Below are positions 1-9,600 of a stretch of 32,719 nucleotides of DNA, one piece after another. This DNA comes from an uncultured Bacteroidales bacterium. GTDB lineage: Bacteria > Bacteroidota > Bacteroidia > Bacteroidales > Bacteroidaceae. Made by a program: the position numbers and the translations under genes. Location of the stretch: positions 1-32,719 of the forward strand of contig CALZJF010000028.1 of the NCBI GenBank assembly GCA_945787885.1, read 5' to 3'. Position 1 is the first letter of the stretch; every line of letters starts with the position of its first letter. Under the pieces are notes generated by a model, which saw only the letters and a list, made by a program, of their open reading frames with translations, did not search any database and was not told the origin of the DNA.

Positions 1-287
1 GAGAAGTGTCAGCCCTAATTTATTTTGCTTGCAAAAGTTTTACCGGACAGCAATACTAATTTATAGAACCTATCTATAACAATTAGCAAATGCGTACCCC
101 TTATCTGAGGAACTATACGGGGCGTGCTTCCAGCCTGTGTTAATGCTTGTTGATGAATCTGACTCAGTAAGCCCTTTTTCGTTTCCCTAAACCCATGAAA
201 TCCACTCTGTTCAGACTGGCTTGAAATGTGTAGCTTTTGTAAAAATATGAGATTTCCAGTCTTTTCACAGAACTCCTGCTTCCCCAT
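1..287. other. Intergenic sequence, no gene recognised
   Basis: No recognisable gene is seen here. A 90-codon minus-strand frame starting at 287 is open, but its translation has no motif or family resemblance I recognise, and no promoter box is evident in front of it. The right edge abuts the dispersed repeat that begins near 288. The stretch may be the tail of something that lies outside the window. Confidence 0.4.
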
Positions 288-671
288 TCATCATTCTCAC
301 CCCTCCAAGTGATTAATTTGCCCCCATTAAATGGCCATTTTGCCCTTCAAAATGATTACTCTGAGACGAAATGTGCTGTAGAAACAAGGCATATTACTGT
401 AAACTCATTTTATTACTTACTTAGTTGTCAAATAATTGTCTGTGAATGACGATAAAAACATGGCTTATAGGTCATTTCGGGTGTTTTTCAGGGGTTTTCT
501 TTGGCATATTCCAAATTGCATAATGCTGTATATCAACACTTTAAAGCATGTTGCAATCAGTCGCTAGACCTTTTCAAAACTTTTGAACCATCGTAACAAA
601 TTGATTTTCACAGTAGTTACAGCGATTTTAGCACCCGAAATGACCTATACGCCAAAAACATAGTATCGGTC
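288..671 (+). repeat. Dispersed intergenic repeat, copy A (interrupted)
   Basis: Positions 288-461 match 11025-11198 with only a handful of differences, and the match resumes for about 10 bases after 661 (662-671 against 11199-11208). The shared part contains the perfect palindrome AAATGGCCATTT (329-340) and alternating modules resembling TGATTATTTTGCCCC. The 192 bp between 462 and 653 are absent from the other copy and look like an insertion. A more diverged, inverted relative lies at 19636-19720. No coding potential is evident. The family may be a non-autonomous or structural intergenic repeat; its function is unknown. Confidence 0.75.
462..653. mobile_element. MITE-like insertion, 192 bp
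   Basis: The element is bounded by 22-bp terminal inverted repeats (462-483 and 632-653, 21 of 22 matching; core ATAGGTCATTTCGGGTG). It is flanked by an 8-bp direct repeat AAAAACAT at 454-461 and 654-661, as expected of a target duplication. The related repeat at 11025-11208 carries one AAAAACAT (11191-11198) and no insert, so it represents the empty site. A near-central palindrome TTCAAAA-C-TTTTGAA sits at 573-587. There is no transposase, so mobilisation would need an enzyme in trans. TIRs beginning with GG and an 8-bp duplication would fit an ISL3-like parent, but that family assignment is inference. Confidence 0.8.
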
Positions 672-698
672 AATATAAAGTACATGATTTTCAGGCAA

Positions 699-732
699 TA
701 AAAAAAGGAGTCTAACTTAATCGTCAGACTCC
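699..732 (-). terminator. Terminator of tRNA-Ser
   Basis: Just downstream of the tRNA on the minus strand, GGAGTCT (707-713) pairs with AGACTCC (726-732), giving a 7-bp stem with a 12-nt loop. It is followed by a run of U in the transcript (A run at 699-706 on the plus strand). This is a typical intrinsic terminator. Confidence 0.8.
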
Positions 733-738
733 TTAAGG

Positions 739-825
739 CGGAAAGAGAGGGATTCGAACCCCCGGAACAGTTGCCCGTTCACCGCATTTCGAGTGCGGCC
801 CGTTCGACCACTCCGGCATCTTTCC
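739..825 (-). tRNA. tRNA-Ser(CGA)
   Basis: This is an 87-nt class II tRNA. The acceptor strands GGAAAGA and TCTTTCC pair fully and are followed by a G discriminator. The anticodon stem CCGCA/TGCGG encloses the loop CTCGAAA, giving anticodon CGA, which reads UCG serine codons. A long variable arm and a T arm with GGTTCGAATCC are present. The 3' CCA is not encoded (GCC follows), so a CCA-adding enzyme is needed. A TAAATTTG -7 box lies just upstream and an intrinsic terminator just downstream, so the gene is probably a single transcription unit. Confidence 0.95.
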
Positions 826-839
826 TTGTTTTCGATGTG

Positions 840-870
840 CAAATTTAGTCGTTTGTTGTCAAACAGCCAA
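840..870 (-). promoter_or_regulatory. Promoter candidate for tRNA-Ser
   Basis: On the minus strand TAAATTTG (840-847) matches the Bacteroidota -7 consensus TAnnTTTG. It is preceded after 19 nt by TTGG (867-870), a weak -33 match. The box lies 15 nt before the tRNA 5' end. Confidence 0.5.
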
Positions 871-932
871 GCGTATCGAGAGATTTTATTTGTTTTTTAG
901 TAGGTAAGCCTTTGTTTTGACCTTCTTACAGA

Positions 933-1571
933 CTAAAAATATAGTTTCCATGGGATAGAAAGAAGTATTAGAGTGAGGAAGAAGACGCTTGGTATAATAG
1001 AAAGCGTAGTAGAAGAATAGGTATATCCTGTAGGTTTGAACCAATGGCGATAGATGCCGTACAGTCCGAGACCAATGATTAGGCCAAACAGCAACCCCGT
1101 CAATATATCCGTAAAATAGTGGACACCGAGGTAAAGACGGGTCCAGCAATTGAGCAGGCTCCAAGCTACCAAGGTGAAAGTAAGAATGCGTCTTCTAAAA
1201 ATAAGGGAAACAAAGGAGGTTACGGCCATCGTATTACAGGCATGGCTGGAGAAAAAGCCATAGCGTCCGCCTCTGTATCCGTTTACTATATCTACCAAAT
1301 GGGCTATCTCTGGATTGTGGGTAGGACGGTATCGAGCTACAAGTGGTTTGAAAATACCTGATGAAACCTGGTCCGCAATGAGCACACAAAGCAATATACC
1401 TACAATTATAGCAAAGAAATGCCGCATATCGTGTTCGCGAAAAACGACATAGAGCATTGCTACATAGAATCCTATCCACACCCAAGTCTTTGTGGCGAGC
1501 ATGGCGAACGCATCGAGATAGATATTCTGTGAGCCGTTTAGCAAAAGGGTAATCGTGGTATCAAAGTCCAT
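933..1571 (-). CDS. PAP2-family membrane phosphatase
   Basis: The 212-residue integral membrane protein carries the three PAP2 phosphatase motifs. K75 through R82-P83 forms the KX6RP motif. The second motif is degenerate at its start, with Ser-Ser-His at 108-110 in place of the usual Pro-Ser-Gly-His. R145-X5-H151-X3-D155 forms the third motif with the catalytic His. Five to six hydrophobic helices surround them. Family members dephosphorylate lipid phosphates such as undecaprenyl diphosphate, phosphatidylglycerophosphate or lipid A at the periplasmic face; the substrate cannot be read from the sequence. The gene follows atpG by 76 nt across a terminator, so it may rely on read-through or on its own weak promoter. 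An undecaprenyl-diphosphatase role is possible but unproven. Confidence 0.85.
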   Translation of the reverse strand: MDFDTTITLLLNGSQNIYLDAFAMLATKTWVWIGFYVAMLYVVFREHDMRHFFAIIVGILLCVLIADQVSSGIFKPLVARYRPTHNPEIAHLVDIVNGYRGGRYGFFSSHACNTMAVTSFVSLIFRRRILTFTLVAWSLLNCWTRLYLGVHYFTDILTGLLFGLIIGLGLYGIYRHWFKPTGYTYSSTTLSIIPSVFFLTLILLSIPWKLYF

Positions 1572-1599
1572 GGACGGATATGCGTATTAACTGTCTGAA

Positions 1600-1638
1600 G
1601 AAAAAAAATAAGGAGGAAGACCATCGGACTTCCCCCTC
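1600..1638 (-). terminator. Terminator of the ATP synthase cluster
   Basis: After the atpG stop on the minus strand, a hairpin formed by 1629-1637 and 1611-1619 (one mismatch, GGAAG/CTTCC core) is followed by a run of eight U (plus-strand A run 1600-1607). It separates atpG from the PAP2 gene. Confidence 0.7.
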
Positions 1639-1647
1639 ATTATATTA

Positions 1648-2619
1648 TTATGCCATAGAACCGCCAACAATATCAAGAAGTTCAGCCGTAATGGCATATT
1701 GACGAGTCTTGTTGTACTGCAATCTGAGCACGCGGAGAAGTTCATCGGCATTGTCCGTTGCAGTCTGCATCGCAATCATTCGTGCAGCATGTTCAGAGGC
1801 ATTGCTATCCAGCAGGGCGGTGTAGAACATCAGATGAAGCTCCTTCGGAATCAATTTTAACAGCAGTTCCTTCAGGGAAGGCTCTACAATGTAGTTCTCA
1901 TGGAGAGGTTTGGCATCGGAGTCTTCATACTTTATTGCATCGCTGCGATGTTCTTTGGCATAAGCCACACTTTCTGCCGTAGCAACGGTGGACTGAAGGT
2001 CTCTGTCGTTTTTGACTTCGGCAAGCTGCAATGAGAGGTCAATCGGAAGATATTGCTTCCGGCGGAGTATTTGCGAGCCAGCACTCTTAAAGTGATGATA
2101 GATGAGTTCTACGCGGTCGTATTCGCCATTGCTATACTTCTCGTTGATGCTGATGGATATTTTGCGACATTCGGCTTCATTGGGGTTATCTGCAATATGA
2201 GTGAAATCTCCTGCAGACTCCAAACCTAATTTTGTCACCTTTTCTGCTACTTTCCTACCGATAGGGTAGATGACGATGCGCTCCACGCCGAGTTCTCGAT
2301 AGTGGCTAACGGCTTTCATCATTTCCTTTATGATGTTCGCGTTAAAACCACCGCACAGACTACTATTCGACGCATAGACCACCAGAGCAACGCATTTTAA
2401 CTGCTTATGCCCCTGCTCAAAGGCTGATACGATGTCTGACTGTGTGGCAAGAAAAGTCTTCAGCATCTTCTCCAGCGTTTCTTCATAAGGCAACATTCGC
2501 TCAATGCGTTGCTGCGCATGATGAAGTTTGCTGGATGCAACCATCTTCATGGCACTCGTTATCTTGCGTGTGCTATTGACCGAAGCTATTCTGTTCTTAA
2601 CTTCTTTGAGTGAAGCCAT
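1648..2619 (-). CDS. atpG: ATP synthase F1 subunit gamma
   Basis: This is the 323-residue central rotor shaft of F1. The N-terminal helix (residues 1-35, MASLKEVKNRIASVNSTRK) and the C-terminal helix (about 268-323, ending in DIVGGSMA) form the antiparallel coiled coil that turns inside the alpha3beta3 ring. It is longer than the E. coli protein (287 residues), with extra sequence in the middle domain. It is the last gene of the cluster, 83 nt after atpA, and an intrinsic terminator follows. The start is fixed by the conserved MASLKE beginning. Identification is by clear family resemblance in both terminal helices and by position. Confidence 0.97.
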   Translation of the reverse strand: MASLKEVKNRIASVNSTRKITSAMKMVASSKLHHAQQRIERMLPYEETLEKMLKTFLATQSDIVSAFEQGHKQLKCVALVVYASNSSLCGGFNANIIKEMMKAVSHYRELGVERIVIYPIGRKVAEKVTKLGLESAGDFTHIADNPNEAECRKISISINEKYSNGEYDRVELIYHHFKSAGSQILRRKQYLPIDLSLQLAEVKNDRDLQSTVATAESVAYAKEHRSDAIKYEDSDAKPLHENYIVEPSLKELLLKLIPKELHLMFYTALLDSNASEHAARMIAMQTATDNADELLRVLRLQYNKTRQYAITAELLDIVGGSMA

Positions 2620-2702
2620 ATTGTTCTTTGGAGTTTTGGTGGGTGAATATGTTCTGCCTCCTACGCACGCAGTTCCTGATAAGGCATGCTTGTTGGTGCT
2701 TT

Positions 2703-4283
2703 TTAGTATTGTGCAGCCACTTCTGCTGCCACCTTCGTAAGAATGGCGGTCACTTCATCAGTGAGTTTTCCAGCAGAGAGAACGGCAAGCACATCATCGG
2801 CATGGGATGCACGGAGCGTACTGAGGAACATATCCTGAAAATCACGGACTTTATTGATAGGCACATTGGCAAGCAAGCCCTTTGTACCACAATAGAGTAT
2901 AGCAACTTGTTCGCCTACTGGCATCGGAGAATATTGTGCCTGAACAAGCAGCTGGTTGTTCTTGCGTCCGCGGTCAATGGTCATGGCTGTGACGGGGTCC
3001 ATATCGCTGGAGAACTTTGAGAAGGCTTCCAACTCGCGATACTGTGCCTGGTCGATTTTCAGCGTTCCTGCCACTTTCTTCATGGATTTTATCTGTGCGC
3101 TACCACCCACACGTGATACGGAGATACCGACATCGATGGCAGGACGGAAACCCTGGTTGAAGAGATTGGAGTCAAGATATATCTGACCGTCAGTAATTGA
3201 AATGACATTCGTAGGAATATAGGCAGAAACGTCGCCAGCCTGAGTCTCAATGATGGGGAGAGCCGTGAGAGAACCACCGCCTTTGACCATTCCCTTCATA
3301 CATTCAGGCAGGTCGTTCATCTGCTGAGCTACTTCGTTTTGGGCATTGATCTTTGCTGCACGCTCCAGCAGGCGAGAGTGGAGATAGAACACATCGCCAG
3401 GATATGCCTCACGTCCAGAAGGACGGCGAAGAATCAGCGAAACTTCACGATATGCTACAGCCTGCTTCGAAAGGTCATCATAAACCACCAAGGCATGCTT
3501 TCCCCGGTCACGGAAGAACTCACCAATTGCAGCACCAGCCATCGGAGCATAATACTGCAATGCAGCACTTTCTGACGCCGTAGCACTAACGACGATGGTA
3601 TAATCCATCGCGCCATGATTCTTGAGCGTCTCAACAATGTTTGCCACTGTAGAGGCCTTCTGACCGATAGCCACATAGATGCAATATACGGGGTCACCTG
3701 CCTCGTAGCATTGACGCTGGTTAATGATGGTATCAATAGCTATGGCGGTCTTACCCGTCTGACGGTCACCGATGATTAACTCGCGCTGTCCGCGTCCGAT
3801 AGGAATCATGGAGTCCACACTCTTCAGACCCGTGGCAAGCGACTCTGTCACAGGCTGTCGATAGATTACTCCAGGTGCTTTACGGTCAAGCGGCATGAGG
3901 AATTTCTCTCCCTCAATCTGTCCGCCGCCATCAAGAGGCTGACCAAGAGGATTGATGACGCGTCCGACGAAATTATCGTTGACCAAGATGGATGCAACGC
4001 GACGTGTACGCTTGACACTCTGACCCTCTTTGATGCCTTCGGAACTTCCCAAAAGCACGGCTCCTACGTTGTCCTCTTCAAGGTTCATGGCAACGCCCAT
4101 TACGCCGTTCTCGAATTCGAGAAGTTCATTTTCCGTGACCTTTGTCAGTCCGTATATACGTGCTACACCGTCGCCCACGGTCAAAACGACACCGACTTCT
4201 TCAAACTTAACGTCAGTGGCCAGGTCTTTGAGTTGCTGAAGCAAAACGTCAGAAACTTCGCTTGGCTTTATGTTATTAGGCAT
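2703..4283 (-). CDS. atpA: ATP synthase F1 subunit alpha
   Basis: The 526-residue non-catalytic nucleotide-binding subunit of F1 has a Walker A motif GDRQTGKT at 172-179. The arginine finger that completes the beta active site is at about R390 (SVSRVGG). The N-terminal beta-barrel and C-terminal helical domains are complete. Relative to common alpha subunits there is an insertion of roughly 15-20 residues around 314-334 ([20 protein letters not shown]) before GGGSLTALP. Such inserts may be a Bacteroidota trait; I cannot check this here. It lies between atpH and atpG, with a 138-nt gap to atpH in which I see no feature. Confidence 0.98.
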   Translation of the reverse strand: MPNNIKPSEVSDVLLQQLKDLATDVKFEEVGVVLTVGDGVARIYGLTKVTENELLEFENGVMGVAMNLEEDNVGAVLLGSSEGIKEGQSVKRTRRVASILVNDNFVGRVINPLGQPLDGGGQIEGEKFLMPLDRKAPGVIYRQPVTESLATGLKSVDSMIPIGRGQRELIIGDRQTGKTAIAIDTIINQRQCYEAGDPVYCIYVAIGQKASTVANIVETLKNHGAMDYTIVVSATASESAALQYYAPMAGAAIGEFFRDRGKHALVVYDDLSKQAVAYREVSLILRRPSGREAYPGDVFYLHSRLLERAAKINAQNEVAQQMNDLPECMKGMVKGGGSLTALPIIETQAGDVSAYIPTNVISITDGQIYLDSNLFNQGFRPAIDVGISVSRVGGSAQIKSMKKVAGTLKIDQAQYRELEAFSKFSSDMDPVTAMTIDRGRKNNQLLVQAQYSPMPVGEQVAILYCGTKGLLANVPINKVRDFQDMFLSTLRASHADDVLAVLSAGKLTDEVTAILTKVAAEVAAQY

Positions 4284-4421
4284 ATTCTTTTGTTAAAATG
4301 TATTTGTGGTGTATAGAACACCCCTTTAGGCTGTAAATAAATGCTTTCAGAGACGTACCGTCAGCTTACTTTTTAAGGGTGAACCCTGTCTGTTAGTCAG
4401 AGAAAAGACTTTTTGTCTGTC

Positions 4422-4973
4422 TCAGTTGGTCTTCGCAACAAGGTTTCTACGCAAGGTCTCTAATTGTCCTTTCAGACTTGCATCCAACCTGTTGTCACCA
4501 TACTGAAGAATAAATCCACCCTTAATCTCAGGGGCAATCTTTATCTTCATTTCGATAGTCTTCTGCGTACGTGCTTCTACGATAGCCTGAATCTTTTCTT
4601 TGAGCTTTTCCGACACAGGGTGCGCCAGCGTTAATGAGCCACTAAGGATGTTGTTGGCAGTCTCGTAATGCGCAGCGTAGCTTGTCGCGATGAATTGCAT
4701 GATATTTTCGCGTCTATGACTAATGCAGAGCTCTACAAACCTCTTTGTCGAGATGCTGACCTCCTGCTCCGTTTTCGCCGCGGCAACGAGTAGCATCGCC
4801 TTTTTCTCCTTGGAAAGCGTTGGATTTTGTAGGGCATGCGTCAGCATAGGCAGATTGGTAAAAGATGCCACCATCTGTTGCATCTCCTGATAAACCTGCT
4901 TTGCCTCCTCATTCTCATCGGCAAATCGCAGAAGTGCTTTGGCATATCTCGAGGATACAATTCCTATGTCCAT
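4422..4973 (-). CDS. atpH: ATP synthase F1 subunit delta
   Basis: This 183-residue subunit sits on top of F1 and links it to the peripheral stalk b subunits. The N-terminal helical bundle begins with the typical ISSRYAKALLRFA-like segment (residues 5-18). The C-terminal domain carries the family pattern around PEIKGGFILQYGDNRLDASLKGQLETLR. It starts 14 nt after the atpF stop, in the usual b-delta-alpha-gamma order, so translation is probably coupled. Length is normal for the family. Confidence 0.95.
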   Translation of the reverse strand: MDIGIVSSRYAKALLRFADENEEAKQVYQEMQQMVASFTNLPMLTHALQNPTLSKEKKAMLLVAAAKTEQEVSISTKRFVELCISHRRENIMQFIATSYAAHYETANNILSGSLTLAHPVSEKLKEKIQAIVEARTQKTIEMKIKIAPEIKGGFILQYGDNRLDASLKGQLETLRRNLVAKTN

Positions 4974-4987
4974 TGCGGTTTGTTTGA

Positions 4988-5497
4988 TTATTTCTCGATT
5001 TTATCAAGAAGGCTGTTGATATAGGTTTCCTGCTTGTAGTCATCCTTGAGCTGCTCCATGACGAGTTGTTCTGCAATTTGGATAGAAAGCTCTGCTACCT
5101 GCGAACGTATTTCGCGAAGTGCATTCTCTTTTTCCACTTGGATTTGAGCTTTGGCCTCCTGCAGAAGTTTTTCGCCTTCTGCGCTGGCCTTTGCTTTTGC
5201 CTCCTTTATCATTGCGTCACGAGTTGCCATAGCGTCCTTCACGATTTTCGCTTGCTCTTCGCGTGCCTCGCACAGGATTTTCTCGCCTTTCGCTTGGATA
5301 GAAGCCAATTCCTCATTGGCTTTCCTGGCATTGGTCAAGCTCTCACTAATGAATTGCTGCCGTTCCTCCACCATTTTGATAATAGCAGGAAATCCGAACT
5401 TCGCAAGTATCAGGAGAACGATGATGAATGCCAAAGCCATCCAGAAGATTAGGCCTATATCTGGAGTGAGCATTCCGGGCAAATTCATTGACTCCAT
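4988..5497 (-). CDS. atpF: ATP synthase Fo subunit b
   Basis: This is the 169-residue peripheral stalk subunit. One N-terminal membrane helix (about residues 13-33, GLIFWMALAFIIVLLILAKF) is followed by a long, highly charged, Ala/Glu/Lys-rich helix (35-150) expected to form the right-handed coiled coil of the b dimer. The C terminus would contact delta. It lies between atpE, with a 225-nt gap, and atpH. Only one b-type gene is present, so a b2 homodimer is expected. Confidence 0.96.
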   Translation of the reverse strand: MESMNLPGMLTPDIGLIFWMALAFIIVLLILAKFGFPAIIKMVEERQQFISESLTNARKANEELASIQAKGEKILCEAREEQAKIVKDAMATRDAMIKEAKAKASAEGEKLLQEAKAQIQVEKENALREIRSQVAELSIQIAEQLVMEQLKDDYKQETYINSLLDKIEK

Positions 5498-5722
5498 TAT
5501 GAGGTTTCAATTATATATTATAAATATCTTCGGGGGAGAAGGTGGAATTTGACAGGAATTAACAGAAGAATTGCTATCTAATCCACCACTCTTTTAGCTT
5601 AACTGCAGTAAAAGCTAATTAATGGAATAGGATGGTGGGGATTACATCGTGATTTCTGAGAATAAATTTTCAGAGCACATTCTGACATTGCGATGCAATC
5701 CCCCAACCTCCTATCAGGGCTG

Positions 5723-6028
<306 letters not shown>

Positions 6029-6051
6029 TTATGTTATCGGGGAGAGATATT

Positions 6052-7146
6052 TTACGCCTTGTGCTCATGCACGGGATGTGAGAGTCCGATAAACACGGCT
6101 GAGAGAAGGGTGAAGACGTAAGCCTGCACGAAAGCAACGAGGCACTCCAAAAAGTTCATGAAGAGAATCATGACAAAACTCATTATCGTCATGCCGCCAC
6201 CTACAACGTAGGACATCCATCCGCCCATCGCGCACGTCACAAAGATGATGGCGAGGAAGGAGAGGATGATGGCATGGCCAGCCATCATGTTGGCGAAGAG
6301 ACGCACCATGAGTGCAAAAGGCTTGGAGATGATGCCAAACATTTCTATCACAGGCATGATGGCTATAGGATAGAATTTCAGCATTACTGGCACATCGGGC
6401 CAAAAGATTTCCTTCCAGTATTCCTTGTTGCCGGAAAGGTTAATAGCCAGCATGGTGCAGAAAGCCAAAAAGAACGTGATGTTGATATTGCCTGTCACGT
6501 TAGCACCTCCTGGCACAAGACCTAAAAGGTTGCTGACAAGGATAAAGAAAAATACCGTAAGGAGATAAGGAACAAAGGGGCGATAATGCTTTTCGCCTAC
6601 GCATGGTTTAATCAGGTCGTTCACGAGATACATGACCAGAGCCTCCATCATTCCTACGAATCCTCCAGGAGCATCCTCTTTTGAGTTATGGCCTTTTGCC
6701 CATCTGGCACAGCCGAGGAAGACGACAATCAGAATAAGCGATGTCAGCAATATTTGCGACACGTTCTTGGTGATGGAGAAGTCAAGCGGACGAACAGACG
6801 TGCCATCAGAGAGCTGCTGGTAAATCTTGCCGTTCCTTTCTTCGTTGAAATAGAAGCCCTGATAGTTTGCCTCGCCATGCTCCATAGCCTCATGGATTTT
6901 CGAACTCATGAAGACTTTCCACTCATGCGTTTCCTCGTCCCGCACGATACAAGGAAGAGGAATCGTACCTTCGACATTCTCCGTAGCGAAGAAATGCCAT
7001 TCGTAAGCGTCGCCAAGATGCCCGAGCACGATTTCTTTCACATCTATTTCGCCCTCTGCAGCCTGCTTTCCCGAAGCGAAGGCAGAAGAAAACGAAAAGA
7101 ATGCTACCACGCTGTAAACAACGTATCGTAAGAAGTTGTGTATCAT
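6052..7146 (-). CDS. atpB: ATP synthase Fo subunit a (with N-terminal extension)
   Basis: This is the 364-residue stator subunit that forms the proton half-channels. The essential arginine is R282 in KPFALMVRLFANMMAGH, and the C-terminal helices are conserved. It is about 90 residues longer than the E. coli subunit. The N terminus looks like a signal peptide (residues 1-24, cleavage near AFAS), followed by a charged soluble segment of about 100 residues before the first core helix at about 130-148, so that segment should be periplasmic. I know similar extensions from Bacteroidota a subunits. The start overlaps the previous stop by one base (TAATG), pointing to coupled translation. Confidence 0.95.
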   Translation of the reverse strand: MIHNFLRYVVYSVVAFFSFSSAFASGKQAAEGEIDVKEIVLGHLGDAYEWHFFATENVEGTIPLPCIVRDEETHEWKVFMSSKIHEAMEHGEANYQGFYFNEERNGKIYQQLSDGTSVRPLDFSITKNVSQILLTSLILIVVFLGCARWAKGHNSKEDAPGGFVGMMEALVMYLVNDLIKPCVGEKHYRPFVPYLLTVFFFILVSNLLGLVPGGANVTGNINITFFLAFCTMLAINLSGNKEYWKEIFWPDVPVMLKFYPIAIMPVIEMFGIISKPFALMVRLFANMMAGHAIILSFLAIIFVTCAMGGWMSYVVGGGMTIMSFVMILFMNFLECLVAFVQAYVFTLLSAVFIGLSHPVHEHKA

Positions 7147-7541
7147 TAGGATAATGTGTTATTCTTACTCTCTTCCTTCATGTGTATGATGGTGGTGAAC
7201 ACCAAAGAGACGATGAAGCAGATGAAGATATTTGAAGTAAATGCTATTAGACCAGGAAATTGCGCCAAGCCGTAAAGGACGATGACAAGAAGGCTGACGA
7301 GGAATCGAACGCCTTTTGCTGCTATCAAGACCCCAGGAAGAGAGCGTACGCGATGTTTTCTGAAGTAGTCTGCAATCCCTATTTCGCCCATAGTGAGCGC
7401 AAAGAAAATCACTGCTGCGCAAAGCAGTCCACGTGCAATGATGACGGGGTCCGTGTCAGTCAGCAACGTCTCTGCATAGAGAAGCAGGGGGCAAAGCAAC
7501 ACGAAGACCAGCGACAAAGCAAGTATTCTTTTGATTTGCAT
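7146..7541 (-). CDS. Small membrane protein inside the ATP synthase cluster
   Basis: This 131-residue protein has a hydrophobic N terminus and three further hydrophobic stretches (about residues 36-58, 73-96 and 98-120), and a short charged tail. I do not recognise a named family. Its place between atpC and atpB, with a one-base overlap with atpB and 21 nt from atpC, matches where other bacteria keep AtpI/AtpZ-type assembly factors for the c ring. A similar assembly or membrane-insertion role is an inference from position only. No AtpI signature can be read with confidence. Confidence 0.8.
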   Translation of the reverse strand: MQIKRILALSLVFVLLCPLLLYAETLLTDTDPVIIARGLLCAAVIFFALTMGEIGIADYFRKHRVRSLPGVLIAAKGVRFLVSLLVIVLYGLAQFPGLIAFTSNIFICFIVSLVFTTIIHMKEESKNNTLS

Positions 7542-7562
7542 GGTTGTGAAATCAGGGGAACT

Positions 7563-7823
7563 TTATTCTTCGCTTATCTGTGGCTCGACACAGATAGAGA
7601 CATTGTTCGCGTTGACATCAATAAATCCTCCTACGATATCAACCTCCACGGTCTCCTTTGCCATGCACTTCACCGTTCCCTCCGAAAGCGAGGAAATGAT
7701 AGGCGCATGATTATAGAGCACTTCGAAAGATCCTTTCTCGCCCGGCACCTGCACACACTGGGCAGGCCCATTGTAGATAACCTTTTCGGGAGATACGATT
7801 TTCACCTGAAGAGCTTTTTCCAT
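7563..7823 (-). CDS. atpC: ATP synthase F1 subunit epsilon (short form)
   Basis: This 86-residue protein is the N-terminal beta-sandwich domain of epsilon (VKIVSPEKVIYNGPA, then GSFEVLYNHAPIISSL and GGFIDVNANNVSICVE), which binds gamma and the c ring. The usual C-terminal two-helix domain of about 45-50 residues is absent and the frame ends cleanly in PQISEE. In E. coli and Bacillus that domain inhibits ATP hydrolysis, so this enzyme should lack that control. I know short epsilon subunits from other Bacteroidota. It follows atpD after a 183-nt gap. Confidence 0.94.
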   Translation of the reverse strand: MEKALQVKIVSPEKVIYNGPAQCVQVPGEKGSFEVLYNHAPIISSLSEGTVKCMAKETVEVDIVGGFIDVNANNVSICVEPQISEE

Positions 7824-8006
7824 ATTCGTATGGTGGGTTTAGGTGGGTTGGCTATCATTCCGTCCCCACATTTATTAACCTCTTTGACGGTGGGAAATAA
7901 GAAGCCCACCAAAGTATGGTTCAATAGATATTTCTGCAGGAATAAGGTTTTGCCAGCAAACACTCCTGCAATCACACACGAATGCTTGCTGACACCTTTC
8001 CTTGTC
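7824..8006 (-). other. atpD-atpC intercistronic gap with hairpin
   Basis: This 183-nt gap is long for a cluster whose other genes are mostly close. On the transcript a 6-bp stem GGTGGG/CCCACC (7889-7894 and 7905-7910, with flanking CTTTG/AAAG partly extending it) has no U run after it. It could be a processing or attenuation site that tunes the beta:epsilon ratio, or only a stabilising hairpin. An 83-codon open frame crosses the gap but overlaps both neighbours and has no recognisable content. Confidence 0.4.
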
Positions 8007-9569
<1,563 letters not shown>

Positions 9570-9600
9570 TTATTTCTGCTGTAACTAAGATTGTGGTGTT

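Noticed and set aside
15-287. 90-codon minus-strand frame at the left edge
   Set aside because: No recognisable motif, no promoter box and an unlikely composition. It remains possible but cannot be supported.
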